From contig DHPL01000029.1 of the NCBI GenBank assembly GCA_002407905.1, positions 3,687 to 13,632 on the forward strand: a stretch of DNA of 9,946 nucleotides. The letters run 5' to 3'. The notes below the pieces were generated by a model that searched no databases, was not told where the DNA came from, and saw only the letters and a program-made list of their open reading frames with translations. A program made the position numbers and the translations under genes. Below are positions 1 to 6,344 of this stretch, piece by piece (position 1 is the stretch's first letter; each line of letters begins with the position of its first letter). The DNA comes from Anaerolineaceae bacterium UBA5365. Lineage in GTDB: Bacteria; Chloroflexota; Anaerolineae; Anaerolineales; Anaerolineaceae.

Positions 1-161
1 GGCTTGTTTTTGGTGGTGGTGAGCACCCGGCGTATGCGCCCATAAGCGGCGTAGCCGGCAAAACAGGGATTTTTCAAACACCTAAATGGTACTCTGGGCT
101 ATTATTATGGTTGAGGAGCGCCTTGAGTTCCGCGAAACTAACAACTTTTCCGGAGGGTTGA
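1..161. other. Upstream flank of the hsd operon
   Basis: No complete gene is visible. One + frame is open from the window edge to a TGA at 159-161, which abuts the hsdM ATG. It could be the tail of an upstream gene (52 codons), but it contains no Met and its peptide resembles nothing I know. A second short open frame ends with TAA at 43-45 and reads as a hydrophobic stretch followed by basic residues. A small hairpin, CGGC-GTA-GCCG, lies at 47-57. TATTAT at 100-105 could be a -10 box for hsdM, but no convincing -35 accompanies it. Confidence 0.35.
152..157 (+). promoter_or_regulatory. Shine-Dalgarno of hsdM
   Basis: GGAGGG lies four bases before the ATG at 162. This supports that start for hsdM and argues that the gene is translated independently of anything upstream. 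Confidence 0.75.
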
Positions 162-1724
162 ATGTCTGAACGGACGCATCAGCAGGAGCGAGCGGAACTA
201 CACCGGGCGATTTGGAACATCGCCAACGAATTGCGGGGCAGCATTGACGGCTGGGATTTTAAGCAATATGTGCTGGGGATGCTCTTTTACCGCTATATTT
301 CGGAGCACCTTCGCGATTATGTGGACCAGATAGAGCACCAGGCCGGGAATTTAGGCTATGCGTATGCCCACGAAGCCGATGAGGTAGCCGAAACCATCCG
401 CCAGAGACTGGTGAACAATAAAGGATTCTTTATTCTGCCCAGCCAGCTTTTTGAAAACCTGCTTCAACGCGCCCCGGCGGACCCCAACCTAAACATGAGC
501 CTCAAGGAAGTGTTTACGCAGATTGAAGCTTCGGCCCTGGGTACCGAAAGCGAAAAAAACTTTAAAGGCCTCTTTGACGACATTGACGTAAATAGCAACC
601 GCCTGGGGGCCAGTGTAGCTGAACGCAACGACCGCATGGTGCGCCTGATGAACGGCGTGGCCGGCATGAACCTGGGGCGCTACCAGGATAATAACATTGA
701 TGCCTTTGGCGAGGCCTATGAGTACCTCATGGGCATGTATGCTGCCAACGCCGGCAAAAGCGGCGGAGAATTTTTTACCCCCCAATATGTTTCAGAGCTC
801 TTGGCGCGCATTACCGTGCTGGGCAAAAGCCAGGTGAACAAGGTTTACGACCCGGCTTGCGGTTCCGGCTCATTGCTTTTGAAGTTTGCCAAGATTTTAG
901 GCAAAGAGAATGTACGCAACGGATTTTTTGGGCAGGAAGTGAACCTAACCACCTATAACCTCTGCCGCATCAATATGTTTTTGCATGATATTGGCTACCA
1001 CCAATTTGATATTGCCCTGGGCGACACCCTGATTGCTCCCGTACATCTAGATGATGAGCCTTTCGAGGCCATCGTTTCCAACCCGCCGTACTCTTTGCGC
1101 TGGGCCGGTGACGCCAACCCACTGCTGATCAACGACCCGCGCTTTGCCTCCGCGGGTGTGCTGGCGCCCAAAAAAGCTGCTGATCTGGCCTTTATTATGC
1201 ACGTGCTGAGTTGGCTGGCCACCAACGGCACCGCAGCCATTGTTTGCTTCCCGGGGATTTTGTACCGGGGCGGGGCAGAAAAGAAAATCCGGAAATACCT
1301 CATTGATAATAATTACATCGACGCGATCATTGCCCTGCCGGAGAAGCTTTTTCAGACCACCAGCATTTCCACCTGCATCATGGTGCTTAAAAAGAGCAAG
1401 CGTGATAACGCCACGCTTTTCATAGACGCTACCGCCCAGTTTGTGAAGACGAGTAAGGTGAACCAACTGAGCGATGAGAACATCGAACGGATTCTGGGAC
1501 TCTATAGCGACCGCATGGACTCAGCTCATTTGGCGCGCCTGGTGCCCAACGCGGAGCTGGCTGAGAATGACTATAACCTGAGCGTTTCGAATTATGTGGA
1601 GAAGGAAGATACCAGCGAGAAAGTAGATATCAAAGCGCTCAATGCTGAAATAAGTCGCATCGCGGAGCGTGTAAACGAATTGAGAATGGAAATTGACGCA
1701 ATTATTGCGGAAATTGAGGTTTGA
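162..1724 (+). CDS. hsdM: Type I restriction-modification system, adenine-N6 DNA methyltransferase subunit HsdM
   Basis: This is the methylation subunit. With HsdS it forms the M2S1 enzyme that transfers methyl from S-adenosylmethionine to adenine in the target and protects host DNA. The 520-residue length is that of EcoR124I HsdM. An N-terminal helical domain (about 1-170) is followed by GGEFFTPQYVSELL (201-214), typical of the HsdM family just before the catalytic domain. Next come the SAM-binding motif I DPACGSGSL (230-238) and the catalytic motif IV NPPY (307-310), the N6-adenine signature. The last 40 residues are charged and probably coiled-coil, as expected for contact with HsdS. The start is fixed by a good Shine-Dalgarno at 152-157. 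It is the first gene of hsdMSR, ending 2 bases before the preferred hsdS ATG. No truncation or missing motif is seen. Confidence 0.97.
   Translation: MSERTHQQERAELHRAIWNIANELRGSIDGWDFKQYVLGMLFYRYISEHLRDYVDQIEHQAGNLGYAYAHEADEVAETIRQRLVNNKGFFILPSQLFENLLQRAPADPNLNMSLKEVFTQIEASALGTESEKNFKGLFDDIDVNSNRLGASVAERNDRMVRLMNGVAGMNLGRYQDNNIDAFGEAYEYLMGMYAANAGKSGGEFFTPQYVSELLARITVLGKSQVNKVYDPACGSGSLLLKFAKILGKENVRNGFFGQEVNLTTYNLCRINMFLHDIGYHQFDIALGDTLIAPVHLDDEPFEAIVSNPPYSLRWAGDANPLLINDPRFASAGVLAPKKAADLAFIMHVLSWLATNGTAAIVCFPGILYRGGAEKKIRKYLIDNNYIDAIIALPEKLFQTTSISTCIMVLKKSKRDNATLFIDATAQFVKTSKVNQLSDENIERILGLYSDRMDSAHLARLVPNAELAENDYNLSVSNYVEKEDTSEKVDIKALNAEISRIAERVNELRMEIDAIIAEIEV
1716..1720 (+). promoter_or_regulatory. 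Shine-Dalgarno that decides the hsdS start
   Basis: GAGGT sits inside the end of hsdM, six bases before the ATG at 1727. The alternative TTG at 1721, which overlaps the hsdM stop as TTGA, would have no spacing to it. The ATG is therefore the better start. Confidence 0.55.
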
Positions 1725-1726
1725 AA

Positions 1727-2908
1727 ATGGAATCCGCAATAACAGGTGGTTATAAGCTTTTTGGATTGGCAGCACCTCACCTGCCCCTAGGATCATTATG
1801 CAAGTTTAATAAGGGAAAAAGTATCACTCGGAAGAATCTAGGGGAGGGTGAAATACCCGTTATAGCTGGAGGACAGAAGCCAGCCTACTATGGCGATAAG
1901 TACAATAGAACAGGTGAAACAATCACGATTTCAAGCAGCGGGGCTTATGCAGGTTTTGTCTCTTATTGGAATGAGCCTGTTTTTGTTTCTGATGCATTCA
2001 GTGTTGATCCTGATGAACGGCTTAACATAAAATTTCTCTACCATTTTCTGCTCTCTAAACAAGAATTAATCTATCGAAAAAAAAAAGGTGCTGGTATACC
2101 TCATGTGTATAGTTCGGACCTTGCAAAAATAATAATACCTTTGCCACCATTAGAAGTGCAACAAAGGGTTGCGGATACATTGGATGCTTTTACAATCCTT
2201 AAAGCGGAGCTGGAAGCGGAGCTGGAAGCACGCATTAAACAATACGAATACTACAGGGATTTTCTGTTAAGCTTCCCTGAGCAGACAGACAGACAGACAA
2301 TCCTAACCGAATGGAAGAAATTAAGTGAGATTTCTACAGATTTCTATCGCGGAGCGGGAATTAGGAGGGAAGACCTTACTTCTGCCGGTGTGCCTTGCGT
2401 TAGGTATGGGGACATCTACACAAAGTTTGGCGTCTCTTTCGACACACCAGACCAGTATACTGACCCGGATACAATCAAGTCAAAGAAATATTTCGAGCAT
2501 GGAGATCTGCTTTTTGCAATAACCGGAGAAAAAGTGGAAGAAATTGGGAAATCTTCTGTGTATCGAGGAAATAAGAAATGCTTGGCTGGGGGTGATATTG
2601 CCGTGATGAAACACACGCAAAATCCTAAATATGTTGCTTATGCTCTATCTACCACTCACGCTCAGGCGCAAAAAAGCAAAGGAAAAATCAAGAGTAAAGT
2701 GGTTCACACGAGCGTTCCTGCATTAATGGAAATCAGGATTCCCATACCGTCAATGGCTATTCAAAACGAAGTCGTGGCAATTCTTGATCGATTTGACGCC
2801 ATGGTGCACGACATCAAGACGGGTTTGCCCGCCGAAATCGCGGCCCGCCAAAAACAATACGAGTATTACCGCGACCAACTGCTAAGCTTCAAGGAGGCAG
2901 AATCATGA
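1727..2908 (+). CDS. hsdS: Type I restriction-modification system, specificity subunit HsdS
   Basis: HsdS reads the bipartite DNA target for the whole complex. The 393-residue protein (from ATG 1727; a TTG at 1721 would add two residues) has the classic two-half layout. Target-recognition domain 1 covers about 1-140 and the central conserved helix about 143-183, with QYEYYRD at 172-178. Domain 2 covers about 195-345 and the C-terminal conserved helix about 347-390, with a second QYEYYRD at 377-383. The AELEAELE duplication (160-167) sits where EcoR124I carries its TAEL repeats, which set the length of the non-specific spacer. The gene is visibly AT-richer than its neighbours: in 1981-2100 I count 40 G/C of 120. 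That is usual for exchanged recognition domains. It contains an A10 tract, the 12-base duplication and a CAGA tetranucleotide tract, described separately. It overlaps hsdR by ATGA. The recognised sequence cannot be predicted from the protein. Confidence 0.96.
   Translation: MESAITGGYKLFGLAAPHLPLGSLCKFNKGKSITRKNLGEGEIPVIAGGQKPAYYGDKYNRTGETITISSSGAYAGFVSYWNEPVFVSDAFSVDPDERLNIKFLYHFLLSKQELIYRKKKGAGIPHVYSSDLAKIIIPLPPLEVQQRVADTLDAFTILKAELEAELEARIKQYEYYRDFLLSFPEQTDRQTILTEWKKLSEISTDFYRGAGIRREDLTSAGVPCVRYGDIYTKFGVSFDTPDQYTDPDTIKSKKYFEHGDLLFAITGEKVEEIGKSSVYRGNKKCLAGGDIAVMKHTQNPKYVAYALSTTHAQAQKSKGKIKSKVVHTSVPALMEIRIPIPSMAIQNEVVAILDRFDAMVHDIKTGLPAEIAARQKQYEYYRDQLLSFKEAES
2077..2086 (+). repeat. A10 homopolymer within hsdS
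   Basis: Ten consecutive A encode the end of an Arg codon and Lys118-Lys120 in target-recognition domain 1. By hand translation, a one-base loss leads to a TAA after about 17 codons. A one-base gain leads to a TAG after about 12. Either change would abolish the specificity subunit. Confidence 0.9.
2204..2229 (+). repeat. 12-bp tandem duplication (AELE)2 in the HsdS central spacer helix
   Basis: GCGGAGCTGGAA occurs twice head to tail (2204-2215 and 2216-2227), followed by a partial GC. It is in frame, four codons per unit, and encodes Ala-Glu-Leu-Glu twice (residues 160-167). It lies just before the RIKQYEYYRD part of the central conserved region. In EcoR124I and EcoR124II, two versus three copies of a four-residue TAEL unit at this place change the spacer of the recognition site from 6 to 7 bases. 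Gain or loss of a unit here would keep the frame. Confidence 0.93.
2237..2275 (+). repeat. First copy of the HsdS conserved-region repeat (partner at 2852-2890)
   Basis: These 39 bases align without a gap to 2852-2890, with 30 identical positions by hand count, including exact AAACAATACGA and TAAGCTTC ends. They encode the KQYEYYRD..LLSF helix ends of the central and C-terminal conserved regions. This is the internal half-gene duplication expected of HsdS and a possible seed for recombination between half-subunits. Confidence 0.85.
2282..2299 (+). repeat. Tetranucleotide (CAGA)4CA tract between the two HsdS halves
   Basis: Four and a half copies of CAGA encode Q-T-D-R-Q-T (residues 186-191), directly after the central conserved region and before target-recognition domain 2. 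The unit is not a multiple of three, so slippage shifts the frame. With one unit fewer the reading becomes CAG ACA GAC AGA CAA TCC TAA, which stops at once. With one unit more it stops at TGA about ten codons beyond the present tract. Both give a product of about 190-200 residues containing only the first half of HsdS. Confidence 0.93.
2891..2897 (+). promoter_or_regulatory. Shine-Dalgarno of hsdR
   Basis: AAGGAGG is close to a perfect Shine-Dalgarno, seven bases before the ATG at 2905. It lies inside the end of hsdS, so hsdR is translated by its own strong site as well as by coupling through the ATGA overlap. Confidence 0.8.
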
Positions 2909-5900
2909 GCCTATACAACCTGGTTGCCTCCATGCCCCTGGCCACGGTGGTGGCAGAATGCGAGCCCAGCCCCTACGATGCCAGCGATTACCAAAGTGAA
3001 GCCCAGCTTGAAGCGGGCTTCATTGCTCAACTGGAAGACCAGGGCTACGAAAAAATCGTGGTGCCCAGCGAACAGGCGCTGATCAATAACCTGCGCATCC
3101 AGTTGGAAGCGCTGAACCGCCTCAGTTTCACGGACAGCGAATGGGAACGCTTCTTCAGGGAAAAAATCGCCTCCAAAAACGAAGGCATCATCGAAAAAAC
3201 GCGCCGCATTCAGGAAGACCATGTGCAGGTGCTTAACCGCGAGGATGGCAGCTTTACGAATGTTTACCTGATCGATAAAACAAACATTCACAATAACCGC
3301 CTGCAGGTCCTAAACCAATATGGCAGCGCCGGCGGCAAATACGAAAATCGATACGACGTGACTATATTGGTGAATGGCTTTCCGCTGGTGCACGTGGAGT
3401 TAAAGCGCCGGGGCGTGGCCCTGCGCGAGGCATTTAATCAAATTAATCGCTATCAGCGGGAGAGCTTTTGGGCCGATAGCGGCCTCTTTGAGTACGTGCA
3501 GATCTTTGTGATTTCCAACGGCACCCACAGCAAGTATTACTCCAACACCACGCGCTACAAGCACCTTAAAGAACGAGAAGCCCGGCCAGGGGGCGGCAAA
3601 AAGGGCAGCCACAGCTTTGAATTCACCAGCTTTTGGGCCGATGCTACCAACCGCAACCTGCCCGACCTGGTGGACTTTACCAAAACCTTTTTCTCGAAGC
3701 ATACCCTGCTGAACATTCTTACCCGCTATTGCGTATTTACCAGCGAGGAGATGCTGCTGGTGATGCGCCCCTACCAGATCGCGGCCACGGAGCGTATCTT
3801 GAACCGCATCGTTGGCTCCGGCAACCTCAAGCAGATGGGCAGCACCCAGGCCGGTGGTTACATCTGGCATACTACCGGCAGCGGCAAGACGCTTACCAGC
3901 TTTAAAACAGCACAGCTGGCCACGCGCCTGGAAGGTATTGACAAGGTGCTCTTTGTGGTGGACCGTAAGGACCTGGACTATCAGACCATGGCCGAGTATG
4001 ACAAGTTTCAGAAAGGCGCGGCGAATGGCAACCGTTCCACCCGCGTATTGCAGAAACAATTGGAAGACCCCAATGCCCGCATCATTATCACTACCATTCA
4101 AAAGCTGGATCTGTTCACGCGGGGCAATAAGGCGCACGATATTTACCGCAAGCATGTGGTGCTGATCTTTGATGAATGTCATCGTTCGCAGTTTGGGGAA
4201 ATGCGCAAGGCAATCACTAAAAGCTTTAAAAATTATCACATTTTCGGCTTCACCGGCACCCCCATCTTTGCGGCAAATGCCAGCAGCGGCGCCTTGCCCG
4301 GCTTGCAAACCACCGAGCAAGCTTTCGGGGAACGCCTGCATACCTACACCATCGTAGACGCGATCAACGACGGCAATGTGCTGCCCTTTCGGGTGGATTA
4401 CATCAACACGATGCGCATGGCCGATGGGGTTAGCGATGTTGACGTGGCCGGAATCAAGACCGAGGAGGCACTTAACCATCCGGAGCGCATCCAGGAAGTG
4501 GTACGTTACCTGCTGGAACATTTTGACCAAAAAACGCGGCGGGACGCCGGCTTCTACGCTTTTAAAGGTAGGGCCAAAAAAGGATTCAACTCTATTCTCG
4601 CCGTTTCGTCTATTGCCGCGGCACGGCTATATTATGCTGAATTAAAAAACCAGATTGCTGAAATGGGCAAGGATATCAAGCTGGCCCTGATCTACAGCTT
4701 TACCCCCAATGAAGATGACCCGGAAGCCGGCTTGCCGGACGAAGGTTTCGAGAACGAGCTGCTGGACCTGAGATCCCGGGAATTTTTGGAAGCGGCCATC
4801 TCCGATTACAACCAGATTTTTGGTACCACCTACGATACTTCCGCGGATAAGTTCGAGAATTATTATCGCGATCTATCCAAGAAGGTGAAGGAGAAGGAAA
4901 TTGACCTACTTCTGGTGGTGAATATGTTCCTGACGGGCTTTGATGCCCTGACCCTGAACACGCTTTGGGTGGATAAGAATCTGCGCCAGCATGGCCTCAT
5001 CCAGGCGTTTTCGCGCACCAACCGCATTCTGAACACGGTAAAGACCTACGGCAATATCGTTTGCTTCCGAGACTTAAGCGATGAAACCGATGCCGCGATC
5101 TCCCTTTTTGGCAATAAAGAGGCCGGGGGTATCGTGCTGATGAAGACCTATGCAGAGTATTACAACGGATATGAGCATAATGGTAAACATCAGCGTGGCT
5201 ATAAGGAATTGGTAGAAGAATTAGAGACCAGTTTTGCTTTAGGCAAACCCATCCTGGGCGAAGCAGCCCGTGAAGAATTCATCAAGCTTTATGGCGCTAT
5301 CCTGCGGATGCGGAATATCCTGGTGGCCTTTGATGAATTTGAAGGTAACGAGATTCTTTCGGAGCGCAAGTTCCAGGATTACCAGAGCATCTACATTGAC
5401 CTATATCAGGAAATGCGGCCACGTGAGGACGCAGAGAAGGCTAGCATCAAAGATGACCTGGTTTTTGAGGTAGAGCTAATCAAGCAGGTGGATATCAACA
5501 TTGATTACATCCTGATGCTAGTGGCGAAGTACAAAGCCAGCAATCTTGAGGACAAAGAGATCCTGGCTAATATTGACCGGGCAATCGGCGCCAGCTTGGT
5601 CCTGCGCAGTAAACGCGAATTGATTGAAGGATTCATTGATCGGGTGAATATGCAGACGGAGATTGAGAGCGCCTGGCCTGAGTATGTACGCGAACAAAAG
5701 GAAGCTGACCTAAAGCGGATTATTGATGAAGAAACACTGAAACCGGAACGCACGCGGATCTATATCGAAAATGCGCTGAGAGATGGTGAGATGCGCACAA
5801 CAGGCACAGAGTTTGAGGAACTACTGCCACCCATGTCGCTTTTTGACAAGCGCAGCGCGGTAAAGAAAAAGACCGTTTTCGAAAAGTTGCGCGCGTTTTT

Positions 5901-5937
5901 TGAAAAGTACTTGGGCTTGGGCCATGCAGAAACCTAA
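2905..5937 (+). CDS. hsdR: Type I restriction-modification system, restriction and translocase subunit HsdR
   Basis: HsdR binds the methyltransferase core, pumps DNA using ATP and cuts unmodified DNA far from the site. The 1010 residues carry every expected domain. The PD-(D/E)xK nuclease has D151, E165 and K167 followed by Q179xxxY183, the numbering I recall for EcoR124I. The superfamily 2 helicase motor has Walker A HTTGSGKT (322-329), Walker B DECH (423-426), GFTGTP (448-453), FLTGFDALTLNTLW (675-688) and QAFSRTNR (700-707). A C-terminal helical region contains ELIKQVDINIDYILMLV (857-873), typical of the region that docks onto HsdM in this family. The gene overlaps hsdS by 4 bases and is the last of the operon. 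No terminator with a T-run follows immediately. All catalytic residues are present, so it is probably active. Confidence 0.97.
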   Translation: MSLYNLVASMPLATVVAECEPSPYDASDYQSEAQLEAGFIAQLEDQGYEKIVVPSEQALINNLRIQLEALNRLSFTDSEWERFFREKIASKNEGIIEKTRRIQEDHVQVLNREDGSFTNVYLIDKTNIHNNRLQVLNQYGSAGGKYENRYDVTILVNGFPLVHVELKRRGVALREAFNQINRYQRESFWADSGLFEYVQIFVISNGTHSKYYSNTTRYKHLKEREARPGGGKKGSHSFEFTSFWADATNRNLPDLVDFTKTFFSKHTLLNILTRYCVFTSEEMLLVMRPYQIAATERILNRIVGSGNLKQMGSTQAGGYIWHTTGSGKTLTSFKTAQLATRLEGIDKVLFVVDRKDLDYQTMAEYDKFQKGAANGNRSTRVLQKQLEDPNARIIITTIQKLDLFTRGNKAHDIYRKHVVLIFDECHRSQFGEMRKAITKSFKNYHIFGFTGTPIFAANASSGALPGLQTTEQAFGERLHTYTIVDAINDGNVLPFRVDYINTMRMADGVSDVDVAGIKTEEALNHPERIQEVVRYLLEHFDQKTRRDAGFYAFKGRAKKGFNSILAVSSIAAARLYYAELKNQIAEMGKDIKLALIYSFTPNEDDPEAGLPDEGFENELLDLRSREFLEAAISDYNQIFGTTYDTSADKFENYYRDLSKKVKEKEIDLLLVVNMFLTGFDALTLNTLWVDKNLRQHGLIQAFSRTNRILNTVKTYGNIVCFRDLSDETDAAISLFGNKEAGGIVLMKTYAEYYNGYEHNGKHQRGYKELVEELETSFALGKPILGEAAREEFIKLYGAILRMRNILVAFDEFEGNEILSERKFQDYQSIYIDLYQEMRPREDAEKASIKDDLVFEVELIKQVDINIDYILMLVAKYKASNLEDKEILANIDRAIGASLVLRSKRELIEGFIDRVNMQTEIESAWPEYVREQKEADLKRIIDEETLKPERTRIYIENALRDGEMRTTGTEFEELLPPMSLFDKRSAVKKKTVFEKLRAFFEKYLGLGHAET

Positions 5938-6083
5938 GGGAGATTTATTAGGGCGGATTTGTGCAGGAAAACATTTCGGGTCTGCCCCGGCTGGCCACCC
6001 CCGCTGAAAACTCGTATGCGCTTCAGGAGATAGGCTCGAACCCTATCGAGAATTCGTGTTTGCAGATAAATTCGAAAAGTTTG

Positions 6084-6110
6084 TCGTGGCGTAGCGTAGC
6101 TTCGCCACGA
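6084..6110. repeat. Hairpin with GTA loop and AGCGTAGC core
   Basis: The arms TCGTGGCG (6084-6091) and CGCCACGA (6103-6110) pair perfectly over 8 bp. After a T-T mismatch, AGC/GCT pairs further, leaving a GTA loop. The core AGCGTAGC (6093-6100) recurs in the hairpin at 6208-6235. Confidence 0.75.
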
Positions 6111-6207
6111 TGGTCCACGCTCTCCGATTGCTACCCAAAGAAAACAATCTTTCACGTTTCTGGATGAGCTCGCAAACGCAAGCATCCCTTAAGGTGCTGG
6201 TTGTAGG

Positions 6208-6235
6208 GGCGAGTCGAGCGTAGCGAGGCTCGTCC
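6208..6235. repeat. Second hairpin with AGCGTAGC core
   Basis: GG, then CGAGTC, at 6208-6215 pairs with GGCTCG and CC at 6227-6235. There is one G-T pair and a bulged T at 6233. The loop contains AGCGTAGC (6217-6224), shared with the hairpin at 6084-6110. Confidence 0.65.
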
Positions 6236-6283
6236 GCAATAGTGGGCTTCGCCATATCCGGCAAGTCTTAGGGCTCTGTTTGG

Positions 6284-6304
6284 CGCGTTGGACAGTGCAA
6301 CGCG
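6284..6304. repeat. Perfect 7-bp inverted repeat CGCGTTG/CAACGCG
   Basis: CGCGTTG (6284-6290) and CAACGCG (6298-6304) form a perfect stem with a 7-base loop. It is 34 bases downstream of the galK stop. No T-run follows on the minus strand, so an intrinsic terminator is not demonstrated. Confidence 0.7.
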
Positions 6305-6309
6305 TCTTA

Positions 6310-6344
6310 CTGGTGGGCCGACACGAGAGCTCGGTCCCTACCAG
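6310..6344. repeat. Long hairpin spanning the galK stop codon
   Basis: CTGGTGGGCCGA (6310-6321) pairs with TCGG (6331-6334) and CCTACCAG (6337-6344), giving 12 bp including one G-T pair, with a 2-base bulge at 6335-6336 and a 9-base loop. The galK stop (minus strand, 6340-6338) lies inside the stem. It could protect the 3' end of the message or be a dispersed repeat. It lacks the T-run of an intrinsic terminator. Confidence 0.65.

Larger units (their letters stand above)
5938..6337. other. Non-coding junction between hsdR and galK, rich in hairpins
   Basis: These 400 bases separate convergent hsdR and galK. Short open frames exist on both strands, but none has a ribosome-binding site or a recognisable protein. 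The stretch holds at least four inverted repeats (6084-6110, 6208-6235, 6284-6304, 6310-6344) and a T-arm-like hairpin at 6029-6047. Two of the hairpins share the core AGCGTAGC. None is followed by a clear T-run on either strand, so they look more like dispersed intergenic repeats than intrinsic terminators, although they may stop convergent transcription. Confidence 0.6.

Noticed and set aside
1721..1726. TTG at 1721 as the hsdS start
   Set aside because: It is possible through the TTGA overlap with hsdM, but the GAGGT at 1716-1720 would have no spacing to it. The ATG six bases downstream is better placed.
3400..4530. A 376-codon open frame on the minus strand inside hsdR
   Set aside because: It lies wholly antisense to well-conserved nuclease and helicase motifs of hsdR and its peptide shows no recognisable domain. 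It is a shadow of the codon usage of hsdR.
6029..6047. A T-arm-like hairpin (6-bp stem, 7-base loop CTCGAAC), suggesting a tRNA or a tRNA-end attachment site next to the hsd operon
   Set aside because: No D-arm, anticodon arm or acceptor stem can be paired around it on either strand, the first T of the T-loop is replaced, and no CCA follows.
6007..6095. A short open stretch downstream of hsdR with a protein-like segment (EPYREFVFADKFEKFVVA)
   Set aside because: It has no start codon, is bounded by stops on both sides, ends inside a hairpin, and matches no family I recognise. It may be a relic, but this cannot be supported.
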